Shown here piece after piece: positions 39,238 to 47,639 of a DNA stretch of 47,639 nt. The stretch covers positions 1 to 47,639 of the forward strand of contig CACBAW010000004.1 in the NCBI GenBank assembly GCA_902537275.1, in the 5' to 3' direction. Positions within the stretch are counted from its first letter, which is position 1. Each line of letters begins with the position of its first letter. The position numbers and the translations under genes are program-made. This stretch comes from an uncultured Synechococcaceae cyanobacterium (GTDB taxonomy: Bacteria > Cyanobacteriota > Cyanobacteriia > PCC-6307 > Cyanobiaceae). Under the pieces are notes generated by a model, which worked only from the letters and a program-made list of their open reading frames with translations, had not been told where the DNA came from and did no database searches.

Positions 39238-39701
39238 CTTAACTTAAGGTCAGCAATTATATGATCAGCCATTATTGCTGCTTTCACCTTTAAGTAGATT
39301 TTTTCGATTTTACCATTAGTATCAATCAAAAAAGTATTTCTCATCATTCCCATATATTCTTTTCCCATGAATTTCTTAAGTCCATAGCTATCGTAATCAG
39401 AAGAAACTTTAAAGGGTTCAGGATCAGTCAAAAGAATAAAAGGTAAATTAAATTTTTCTATAAACTTCTGATGAGAGGATGCATTATCTTTACTAATACC
39501 AAGCACCACAATATTATTTTTTTGGAGTAAATCCCAATTATCTTTAAAATTACATGCTTCTTTAGTACATCCTGGAGTATTATCTTTTGGATAAAAATAT
39601 AGTATTATTCTTTTACCTTTAAAATCACTAAGAGAAACTTCTTTCTCAAAAGAATCTTTTAATTTAAATTCTGGTGCTTTGTCGCCAACATTAAGAGCCA
39701 T
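39234..39701 (-). CDS. bcp: Peroxiredoxin Q / bacterioferritin comigratory protein
   Basis: MALNVGDKAPEFKL, YFYPKDNTPGCTKEACNFKD. Start placed at ATG 39701. Confidence 0.92.
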   Translation of the reverse strand: MALNVGDKAPEFKLKDSFEKEVSLSDFKGKRIILYFYPKDNTPGCTKEACNFKDNWDLLQKNNIVVLGISKDNASSHQKFIEKFNLPFILLTDPEPFKVSSDYDSYGLKKFMGKEYMGMMRNTFLIDTNGKIEKIYLKVKAAIMADHIIADLKLS

Positions 39702-40357
39702 TGAAATTATTAAATAAGTATAGATATAAAATACCAAAAATTTGGTTTTATGAGATTAAAGGTGTGCAAGATGTCGCAACGGTAGAAGAAATTAAAACTG
39801 CAAAAAACCTTACAAGTTCAAGATCAAAGATTTTTTTAGAAACAAGAGCTTATTTGCGACAATCACTTTCAACACTTTTTGATTTAGAACCCCTCAAAAT
39901 TCCAATTAATGCTCACCCTGGAGAACCTCCAAGTTTACCCTCAGGGATGGGAAATATTAGTTTAAGTCACTGTAAAGATGCAATTATTATAGTCTGGCAT
40001 AAAAGCAAAATAGGTATTGATATTGAGAGAACAGATAGAGATTTTAACCATTTAAAATTTGCAGAAAAATATTTTTTTCATACCAATAAATCAAACCATA
40101 ATAATTATTTGACAAAAAATATGATATTAAATCAATGGTGTGCTGTTGAAGCGGCTTTAAAATGGGATCATGGAAAATTAGCTAAAGACATTAACCATTG
40201 GCAATATTTTGAAAAGCCAAAAGATTTAATTCATAAGAAGAAAAACATACATTTAAATTATTCACAGATTAACTTCCATAATTGGACTATCGCTTTAGCC
40301 TACAAAGAAAAAACTTCTTTTAATCCTGAGATTATTTGTTGTTCGAAAAATTTTTAG
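39701..40357 (+). CDS. 4'-phosphopantetheinyl transferase
   Basis: GNISLSHCKDAIIIVWHKSKIGIDIERTDR, QWCAVEAALKWDHGK. TTG start, exact start uncertain. Confidence 0.8.
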   Translation: MKLLNKYRYKIPKIWFYEIKGVQDVATVEEIKTAKNLTSSRSKIFLETRAYLRQSLSTLFDLEPLKIPINAHPGEPPSLPSGMGNISLSHCKDAIIIVWHKSKIGIDIERTDRDFNHLKFAEKYFFHTNKSNHNNYLTKNMILNQWCAVEAALKWDHGKLAKDINHWQYFEKPKDLIHKKKNIHLNYSQINFHNWTIALAYKEKTSFNPEIICCSKNF

Positions 40358-41643
40358 TTTTCTTTTCTTCTAAGCAGTTCTTCATATTTAATTTTTTCCC
40401 ATCCATTATTATTTGGTTCCCATATTTTTAAACCTCTTAAAGATTTAGGAAGATAATCTTGTGCGATCCAATTACCTGGATAATTATGAGGATTGACATA
40501 ACTATTGGAATTATTTTTTAAATGAAGTGGAACATCAAAAGCATTGGTAGATTTTATTGTTTCAATTGCTTTAAAAATACTTTTTGTACTATTACTTTTT
40601 GGAGACATAGCTAAATATAAAGAAGCCTGCGTTAAAAAATATAATCCTTCTGGAAAACCAACTCTATCAAAAGCATCACAACAGGATTGTACAACTACTA
40701 TGGCATTAGGATCAGCTATCCCAATATCTTCACTAGCAGATATAAGTAATCTTCTAAAAATAAAATTAGAATCTTCACCAGCCTCCAGCATATTTGCAAG
40801 CCAGAATAAAGTTGCATCCGGATCAGAACCTCTTATGGACTTGATAAAGGCACTTATTACATCGTAATGATTTTGACCATTTTTATCGTAAACAATATTT
40901 TTCTTTTGAATTGCATCCTCTGCTATTGAGAGATTAATGTTGATTTCTTTAGCATCATTTTCATAAGTTGTTTCTATAGCCATCTCTAGCGCATTGATTA
41001 ATGTTCTTGCATCACCGCCAGAAAATTTAATTAAATGACTCATAGCATCTTGAGTTAAATAAACCTTTTTTGAATCCTTTTTTTTAGAATAGTGAGTTAT
41101 GACTCTTTGTATTATTTTCTGCAAATCATTTTCTGCCAAAGGAAGTAGTGTAAAAATACGAGACCTACTAACAAGCGCTTTATTAACAGCAAAGAAAGGG
41201 TTTTCAGTTGTAGCACCAATAAAAGTTATAGTTCCATTTTCTATTGAAGGTAATAAAGCATCTTGCTGAACTGATGTAAATCTATGAACTTCATCGATAA
41301 ATAAAATTGTTTTTCTTTTTGAATTTATTAATCTATCTTTTGCATTAGCGATTTCATTTCTTAATTCTTTAATACTTGATAATACTGCATTTAACTTAAT
41401 TAATTTTGAACGCGTATTAAAGGAAATAATTTCAATTAATGTAGTTTTTCCAACTCCAGGAGGGCCAGAAAAAATAAAATTACTAATCTTATCATTTAAT
41501 ATTGCATTTCTTAAAAGCGAATTCTCATTCAGGATTGGTTGTTGACCAAAAAAATCTTCCAAATTCTTTGGTCGTAATTTATCTGCCAAAGGTACATTAT
41601 TTTCTAATTGAGAATAATTAGTGAATAAATTATCTGAATGCAT
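40354..41643 (-). CDS. rarA: Replication-associated recombination protein RarA/MgsA (AAA+)
   Basis: LADKLRPKNLEDFFGQQ, FSGPPGVGKTTL, LFIDEVHRF, TTENPFFAVNKALVSRSRIF. Confidence 0.9.
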   Translation of the reverse strand: MHSDNLFTNYSQLENNVPLADKLRPKNLEDFFGQQPILNENSLLRNAILNDKISNFIFSGPPGVGKTTLIEIISFNTRSKLIKLNAVLSSIKELRNEIANAKDRLINSKRKTILFIDEVHRFTSVQQDALLPSIENGTITFIGATTENPFFAVNKALVSRSRIFTLLPLAENDLQKIIQRVITHYSKKKDSKKVYLTQDAMSHLIKFSGGDARTLINALEMAIETTYENDAKEININLSIAEDAIQKKNIVYDKNGQNHYDVISAFIKSIRGSDPDATLFWLANMLEAGEDSNFIFRRLLISASEDIGIADPNAIVVVQSCCDAFDRVGFPEGLYFLTQASLYLAMSPKSNSTKSIFKAIETIKSTNAFDVPLHLKNNSNSYVNPHNYPGNWIAQDYLPKSLRGLKIWEPNNNGWEKIKYEELLRRKEN

Positions 41644-41676
41644 ATAAATAAAATCAAAAAATCATTAGTTTCAATT

Positions 41677-43314
41677 CTATGTAATTACTGTAGGAGTTTC
41701 CATTTGAGTAAGTTTTGAAATGTTTAATAAAGCATCTAAATCACTTATTAGAGGTTTCAAGGCGATCTGAGGATTTAACGAAAGATTCTGTTGAGGATTA
41801 AAAAATTTCTCAAAGTAAAGTCTTAATGTTGCTCCCTTTGTTCCAGTTCCAGAGAGGCGCACAATTACTCGAGAATTATCATCAAGCACTAATCTTAAAC
41901 CTTGATTTTCACTTATAGAATTATCAACTGGATCTAAATATGAAAAGTTATCTGCAACTTTAACTAGATGACCGGCAAAACTATTTCCTTTCAAATTTTC
42001 GAGCATAGAAGTTAGGTTGCCAAAGATTTGATTAGCAATATTTGAGGGAATTGCCTCATAATCATGTCTTGAATAATAATTCCTACCAAATTGTTTCCAA
42101 TGATTCTGCATCAAATCACTCACCGAACATTTTTTCTCAGCTAAAACTTGTAACCAATACAAAACAGCCCATAGTCCATCTTTCTCCCTCACATGATTAC
42201 TACCTGTTCCGAAACTTTCTTCTCCACATAAAGTAATCAAATTAGAATCTAAAAGATTTCCAAAAAACTTCCAACCAGTAGGTGTCTCGAAACAAGGTAT
42301 ATTTAATGCTCGAGCAACATTATCAACCGCTGAGCTTGTTGGCATGGATCGTGCCACACCTGTAATACCATCTTTATAACCAGGGACACATTTTGTATTT
42401 GCAGTGATAACTGCAAGACTATCACTAGGATTTACAAAACATCCACTTCCTAAAATCATATTCCTATCTCCATCTCCATCGCATGCGGCACCAAAACTAT
42501 AAGATTTTTTATTTAATAACAAATCAGCCAAGTGGGATGCATAAGTAAGATTAGGATCAGGATGTAAACCTCCAAAATCTTTTAAAGGGTTACCATTCAT
42601 GACACAATCATGGGCAAGACCCATTTTTTCAACAAAAATATTTTTTGCATATGGGCCTGTAACCGCATTCATTGCATCAAAGATTAACGAGAAGTCTTTT
42701 TTTAAAAAATCACTAATTTGATCAAAATCAAAAATTTTCTCCATCAAATTAGAATAATCTTTTAATCCATCAATAATTTCTAAGGTTGTTTCACCATAAG
42801 AATGAGTTCCATAAGCACTAAAATCAGGTAATTGAATTTTACAAATTTTATAACTAGTTAGTAATTGTGAAGCCTTGAAAATCTTATTAGTAATTATCTC
42901 AGGAGCTGGGCCACCATTTGAGATATTCAATTTCACTCCAAAGTCGCCATTTATTCCACCAGGATTATGGCTTGCAGAAAGAATAATTCCACCAATAGCG
43001 TTTTCTTTTCTAATTAAATGTGATGTCGCAGGAGTAGATAATAAACCGTATTTTGGGACAATAACCTTTTGAACTTTATGAGCAATGCATATTTGGACAA
43101 TTTTTTCTATTGCTTCAATATTGCCATATCTGCCATCACCACCAACTACTAATGTTGAATCTTTTAAATCTTCTAATGATTGTAAGATTGCTTCAATAAA
43201 AACTTGTAGATAATGTTCTTCCTGAAACTTTAAAGTACTTTTTCTTAATCCAGAGGTACCTGGTTTTTGATCTAGAAAAGGAGAATTGATATTAATTACA
43301 CTAACCTGATTCAT
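41677..43314 (-). CDS. pgm: Phosphoglucomutase
   Basis: PGTSGLRK, SASHNPGG catalytic loop, CDGDGDRNM metal loop, CGEESFGTGSNHVREKDG. Confidence 0.93.
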   Translation of the reverse strand: MNQVSVININSPFLDQKPGTSGLRKSTLKFQEEHYLQVFIEAILQSLEDLKDSTLVVGGDGRYGNIEAIEKIVQICIAHKVQKVIVPKYGLLSTPATSHLIRKENAIGGIILSASHNPGGINGDFGVKLNISNGGPAPEIITNKIFKASQLLTSYKICKIQLPDFSAYGTHSYGETTLEIIDGLKDYSNLMEKIFDFDQISDFLKKDFSLIFDAMNAVTGPYAKNIFVEKMGLAHDCVMNGNPLKDFGGLHPDPNLTYASHLADLLLNKKSYSFGAACDGDGDRNMILGSGCFVNPSDSLAVITANTKCVPGYKDGITGVARSMPTSSAVDNVARALNIPCFETPTGWKFFGNLLDSNLITLCGEESFGTGSNHVREKDGLWAVLYWLQVLAEKKCSVSDLMQNHWKQFGRNYYSRHDYEAIPSNIANQIFGNLTSMLENLKGNSFAGHLVKVADNFSYLDPVDNSISENQGLRLVLDDNSRVIVRLSGTGTKGATLRLYFEKFFNPQQNLSLNPQIALKPLISDLDALLNISKLTQMETPTVIT

Positions 43315-43347
43315 ATTTTTAAGAAACTTCCAAAAAATCTAACTAAA

Positions 43348-43518
43348 TTAATGTGGCATTTCGGAAGTTCTTAACATAGCGATAAACCATAATGAAGAAA
43401 TTAATAATGCACTAAGAATGCCATAGTTAACACCAAATTTAGAAATTGTAATTGGAACTATTAATGGAAACGTTAATGCACCAAACAATGGAGTAAAAGC
43501 TACAATTTTTTTTAGCAT
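43348..43518 (-). CDS. 56-aa small membrane protein
   Basis: Hand translation MLKKIVAFTPLFGALTFPLIVPITISKFGVNYGILSALLISSLWFIAMLRTSEMPH; two hydrophobic segments; fills the gap between the DUF4912 gene and pgm. Confidence 0.6.
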   Translation of the reverse strand: MLKKIVAFTPLFGALTFPLIVPITISKFGVNYGILSALLISSLWFIAMLRTSEMPH

Positions 43519-43530
43519 TAATTTATTTTA

Positions 43531-44631
43531 TTAAAACCACTCAGTCTCAGCATTATCTTTTTCATTAGTATTGTCAAGTGGTGTAGTTCTATCAAATTTC
43601 ATTGATATACTTTTTTCTTGCTCACCAGATACATCAACAGCTTTGATATCATATTTTTGAGTCCCGTCTCTAAAAGGAACTTGAATTTTAAAAGTACCAT
43701 CTGCAGCAAGAGGTACATCTTGTCCACCTATTGTCAGTTTTGCAGAAGGTTCTGTAGCTCCATAAACAATTAATTCAGCATCAGCAACGAGCCAAAAAGA
43801 TCTATTATTAACAATACCGCTGCCAGAATCATTTAAACCTGATGACCATTTACCAGCACCTGAGTCTGTGGGATTCTCATTGAAGTTTGTTGAATTTACA
43901 TTTTCCATAAATTCTTCAGAACCAACTTTTCGTCTGAGAGGGATGTTAGTTGCTGCTTGGTATAACCTTTCGTGCATACCATTTTGTTCTGAAACAACAG
44001 GATTAGAAATATCTGGGATTGACTCAGAAGTGGAATCTAGATTAAAAGGTACAAATTTGTCTAGAATTTGCTCAGAAGGATGGGACCTAGGAACATGGCT
44101 TATCGAAGAAAATGCCAATGACATCCAGTTGAAGCCATATTTGTAACCTAATTCAACTTTATAATCTCTATCTGCAAGTGGGATTGGCAAGTACCACTCA
44201 GTACTGTAACTATCAACTGCTATCTCCCTTAATGTTCCTTGATTCAAGTTGCTACCTTCAGAACCAGATGCATCAAATAATCGTAAACATAATTTATTAG
44301 CTCCCAGAGATTGTGCTTTTTCTCTATCTACATCAGAAATTTGCCAAAAAACATAAGCCCAATCTGGATCTCGGGGCAGGAAAACAACATTTGTTTTAAC
44401 TTCTTCACTACTGTTGAAAAAATTGGACTCATAATTTTCTTCAGATTTTGACTCAGGAGGTGTAGTGTATATTTTTTTTGTAAATTTTTCTTGATATTTA
44501 ATTATTAAATCAACTAAAACAGCTTTTGTTTTGCGACTGTACAGCGGGACCGATAATTTGCTTGCTTCTTGACGTAATTGTCTGAGGGTTAGTGAGAGTA
44601 ATTGATCTTTATTCATGATCCCATCAGCCAC
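43531..44631 (-). CDS. DUF4912 protein with N-terminal Rho-N/SAP-like domain
   Basis: LTLRQLRQEASKLSVPLYSRKTKAVLVDLIIKYQEK; PRDPDWAYVFWQISDVDREKA; GTG start with GGAG upstream (alternative ATG at 44616). Confidence 0.8.
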   Translation of the reverse strand: MADGIMNKDQLLSLTLRQLRQEASKLSVPLYSRKTKAVLVDLIIKYQEKFTKKIYTTPPESKSEENYESNFFNSSEEVKTNVVFLPRDPDWAYVFWQISDVDREKAQSLGANKLCLRLFDASGSEGSNLNQGTLREIAVDSYSTEWYLPIPLADRDYKVELGYKYGFNWMSLAFSSISHVPRSHPSEQILDKFVPFNLDSTSESIPDISNPVVSEQNGMHERLYQAATNIPLRRKVGSEEFMENVNSTNFNENPTDSGAGKWSSGLNDSGSGIVNNRSFWLVADAELIVYGATEPSAKLTIGGQDVPLAADGTFKIQVPFRDGTQKYDIKAVDVSGEQEKSISMKFDRTTPLDNTNEKDNAETEWF

Positions 44632-44904
44632 TTTAAATTCTCCGTTTTTGTTTGGGATCAGTATGTTCTTTTTTTTTAGGAATTGTGTGTCTTTTTGGCC
44701 TGTCGTCAGGATCCTCTGACTACTAAAAAATTCTCAAAATTGATATTTCTCTTCAAAACAGTTGGTATTAAAGAAATTAATTAATTTTCAGATCTTTTTG
44801 AAATGTAAATTAATTTTCTTTTTTTTTAAATTTTATTACCTGAATTTGTTAACGACTCAACAAAAATATATTTTTTCTTCGGGATCATTTAAATAAAAGA
44901 GAAT

Positions 44905-45258
44905 TCAGCGTTGTTTAATTAGAAGTATCAAATCATCTATCTCTAAATCCTCAGTACGTTTACCTATTTTTTTTGAAAAAGTACTTAATTTTTTCGAAGT
45001 TGATTCTAACTGCTCATAAAAAAGATCACTAAATTTTTTATCATCAAATTTTTTGGATTGGTTATCACACCATTCTCTTAAGGGATTTTGATTTTGACAT
45101 TCCAAACTATTATCTACATTAATATTTTTTAAAATCTGAAGGCAATGAGCGAGTATTCTTAAATGATGTTTCTGCATTATAGGTAGATCAAGATTATCAA
45201 TTTCTTGAATAGTTTCTTTGTTTAATAGGTTAGACGAGGGATCAAGATGATTAGACAT
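44905..45258 (-). CDS. Conserved hypothetical protein
   Basis: 117 aa ORF divergent from sufB; no family recognised. Confidence 0.65.
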   Translation of the reverse strand: MSNHLDPSSNLLNKETIQEIDNLDLPIMQKHHLRILAHCLQILKNINVDNSLECQNQNPLREWCDNQSKKFDDKKFSDLFYEQLESTSKKLSTFSKKIGKRTEDLEIDDLILLIKQR

Positions 45259-45353
45259 TAATTTTTAGATTTAATAAAGGAAAAAAACTCAATATTGGGG
45301 CTATCTTTCGTTAAAGTATATAAAGCTAATTGTAATAAGTTATTTTTGATAAC

Positions 45354-46796
45354 ATGGTCAACGAAAATTTAGTTAAAGATGTAGTAAAAGAGCCTTACAA
45401 ATATGGTTTCGTTACTGATATTGAATCTGAAAAAATAGAAAAGGGATTAAATGAAGATATCATAAAATTAATTTCAAAGAAAAAAGAAGAGCCAGAATTT
45501 CTTCTTAATTTTAGATTAAAAGCCTTTAAAAAATGGCAAAAAATGAAAGAGCCTGATTGGGCAGCATTGGGATATAAAAAAATTGATTATCAAGATATTA
45601 TTTATTACTCTGCTCCTAAACAAAAAGAGAAAATTTCTAGCTTAGATGAAGTTGATCCCAAACTTCTTGAGACTTTTGACAAATTAGGAATACCCCTCAC
45701 GGAGCAAAAAAAACTCACAAATGTAGCAGTAGATGCTGTTTTTGATAGTGTTTCTATAGCCACAACTTTTAGAGAAGAACTTGCTGAACATGGAGTTATA
45801 TTTTGCTCAATTAGTGAAGCAGTAAAAAATCACTCGGATTTGATTGAAAAATATTTAGGTACAGTAGTTCCAGCTAGTGATAATTATTTTGCGGCTCTAA
45901 ATTCTGCAGTTTTTAGTGATGGTTCTTTTGTTTATATCCCAAAAGGTGTCACCTGCCCTATGGATCTATCTTCCTACTTCAGAATTAATAGTGGAGATTC
46001 AGGACAATTCGAAAGAACGCTAATCATTGCTGAAGAAGCAAGTTCTGTAAGTTATCTAGAAGGTTGTACAGCTCCAATGTTTGATACAAATACCCTACAT
46101 GCTGCAGTTGTAGAGCTTATAGCATTAGACGACGCCTCAATAAAATATTCAACAGTGCAAAATTGGTATGCTGGTGATGAAGAAGGTATTGGCGGAATTT
46201 TTAATTTTGTCACCAAGAGAGGAAAATGTTTAGGTAAGAGAAGTAAAATTAGCTGGTCGCAAGTTGAAACAGGGTCTGCAATTACATGGAAATATCCTAG
46301 CTGTCTTCTTTTAGGAGAAGAATCCATAGGAGAATTTTATTCAGTGGCTCTCACCAATAATCTTCAGCAAGCAGATACCGGCACAAAAATGATCCATATT
46401 GGTCCTAAGACCAAATCAACTATTGTTAGCAAAGGTATTAGTGCAGGTAACTCAAAAAATAGCTACAGAGGTCTTGTCAAAATGGGCACAAAAGCTAAAG
46501 GATCAAGAAATTACAGTCAATGTGATTCAATGTTAATAGGAGATCAAGCTTCTGCAAATACATTCCCTTACATCAAATCTCAACAACCCAATTCTGAAAT
46601 TGAACATGAAGCAAGCACATGTAGAATCTCAGAAGACCAACTTTTTTATCTCCAAAGCAGAGGCATAGAATTTGAGGAGGCAGTATCCATGATGGTCAGT
46701 GGTTTTTGCAGAGATGTATTTAATCAATTACCTATGGAATTTGCTGCTGAAGCAGATAAGTTACTGGCACTTAAACTAGAGGGATCAGTAGGTTAA
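45354..46796 (+). CDS. sufB: Fe-S cluster assembly protein SufB
   Basis: [57 protein letters not shown]. Confidence 0.97.
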   Translation: MVNENLVKDVVKEPYKYGFVTDIESEKIEKGLNEDIIKLISKKKEEPEFLLNFRLKAFKKWQKMKEPDWAALGYKKIDYQDIIYYSAPKQKEKISSLDEVDPKLLETFDKLGIPLTEQKKLTNVAVDAVFDSVSIATTFREELAEHGVIFCSISEAVKNHSDLIEKYLGTVVPASDNYFAALNSAVFSDGSFVYIPKGVTCPMDLSSYFRINSGDSGQFERTLIIAEEASSVSYLEGCTAPMFDTNTLHAAVVELIALDDASIKYSTVQNWYAGDEEGIGGIFNFVTKRGKCLGKRSKISWSQVETGSAITWKYPSCLLLGEESIGEFYSVALTNNLQQADTGTKMIHIGPKTKSTIVSKGISAGNSKNSYRGLVKMGTKAKGSRNYSQCDSMLIGDQASANTFPYIKSQQPNSEIEHEASTCRISEDQLFYLQSRGIEFEEAVSMMVSGFCRDVFNQLPMEFAAEADKLLALKLEGSVG

Positions 46797-46817
46797 GTAA
46801 TCAATTTCTAAACTGGA

Positions 46818-47603
46818 ATGCAAAGTAAAATGAAAGAATCAGATCCAATTTTAGAAGTTGAAAATCTCTCCGCATCTACTGATAATCTTCCAATTTTGAA
46901 AGGAGTTTCACTGACTGTCTATCCTGGAGAAATCCATGCCATTATGGGAAGAAATGGATGTGGCAAAAGTACTCTTTCAAAAATCATTGCAGGACATCCC
47001 TCGTATAATATTACAAATGGCGATATAAAATTTTTAGGGGAAAACATAAACTCTCTAGAACCTGAAGAAAGATCTCAATCAGGAATTTTTCTTGGGTTTC
47101 AATATCCAATTGAGATTCCAGGAGTTAGTAATCTTGAGTTTCTTAGAGTTTCAACTAATGCTAGAAGGAAATTCCTTAACAAAGAAGAATTGGATACTTT
47201 TGATTTTGAAGAATTAGTTAAAGAAAAATTAGAAATTGTGAAAATGGATCACGCATTCCTATCAAGGAGTGTAAATCAAGGCTTTTCGGGAGGTGAAAAA
47301 AAAAGAAATGAGATTCTGCAAATGGCTTTACTTGAGCCCAAGATAGCGATATTAGATGAGACCGATTCTGGTCTAGATATCGATGCACTAAGAATAGTGG
47401 CATCAGGAATTAAAAAAATATCTAATGCACAAACTGGAATTATACTTATTACTCACTATCAAAGATTATTAGATGAAATTAAACCAAATTATGTCCATGT
47501 TATGTCAGACGGACAAATCATAAAAACTGGTGAGAGTGATCTTGCTTTAGAGCTTGAGGAAAAAGGGTATGAATGGACTGATAACTTTATAAAAGAGACC
47601 TAA
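46818..47603 (+). CDS. sufC: Fe-S cluster assembly ATPase SufC
   Basis: [50 protein letters not shown]. Confidence 0.97.
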   Translation: MQSKMKESDPILEVENLSASTDNLPILKGVSLTVYPGEIHAIMGRNGCGKSTLSKIIAGHPSYNITNGDIKFLGENINSLEPEERSQSGIFLGFQYPIEIPGVSNLEFLRVSTNARRKFLNKEELDTFDFEELVKEKLEIVKMDHAFLSRSVNQGFSGGEKKRNEILQMALLEPKIAILDETDSGLDIDALRIVASGIKKISNAQTGIILITHYQRLLDEIKPNYVHVMSDGQIIKTGESDLALELEEKGYEWTDNFIKET

Positions 47604-47607
47604 AAAA

Positions 47608-47639
47608 ATGGAAATTATTGAAAAAATAAAAACTAGTAA
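47608..47639 (+). CDS. sufD: Start of next suf operon gene, probably sufD (truncated by window end)
   Basis: ATG 4 nt after the sufC stop, frame MEIIEKIKTS... open to the edge; identity inferred from sufBCD order only. Confidence 0.5.
   Translation, partial: MEIIEKIKTS

Noticed and set aside
45259-45353. SufR-type operator upstream of sufB
   Set aside because: Looked for a CAAC-N6-GTTG-like palindrome in the leader and did not see one; no sufR gene is visible in the window either.

Overview
The window reads as an AT-rich, densely packed picocyanobacterial chromosome segment. It most resembles high-light Prochlorococcus, judged from gene content and base composition and not from a database search. 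It is almost entirely core genome: carotenoid, haem and photosynthesis accessory genes (zds/crtQ, hemD, ndhO, a Crr7-like gene, a Ycf33/DUF751-like gene, an HLIP), sulfur assimilation (cysK/M, cysH), redox (VKOR-Trx fusion, PrxQ/Bcp, NDH-2), Fe-S assembly (sufA-like, sufB, sufC, start of sufD), K+ and anion transport (Ktr pair plus a DASS-type carrier), and an HtrA protease. There is one tRNA-Asn(GUU). I found no phage, IS element, CRISPR array or rRNA. The left edge cuts through a TPR-sulfotransferase gene next to the tRNA, which is the most accessory-like part. I found several small ORFs missing from the supplied ORF track: an HLIP, a PetL-like 30-aa protein, a 47-aa protein with a twin CX3C motif, and three other small proteins. 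The best leads for undescribed biology are a palindromic operator candidate between a ribbon-helix-helix regulator and a divergent unknown gene, a tandem PTPS fusion whose first domain has lost a catalytic His, the twin-CX3C microprotein, and two head-to-head gene pairs with start codons 0-1 bp apart. I do not see convincing evidence of a large novel multi-gene system.
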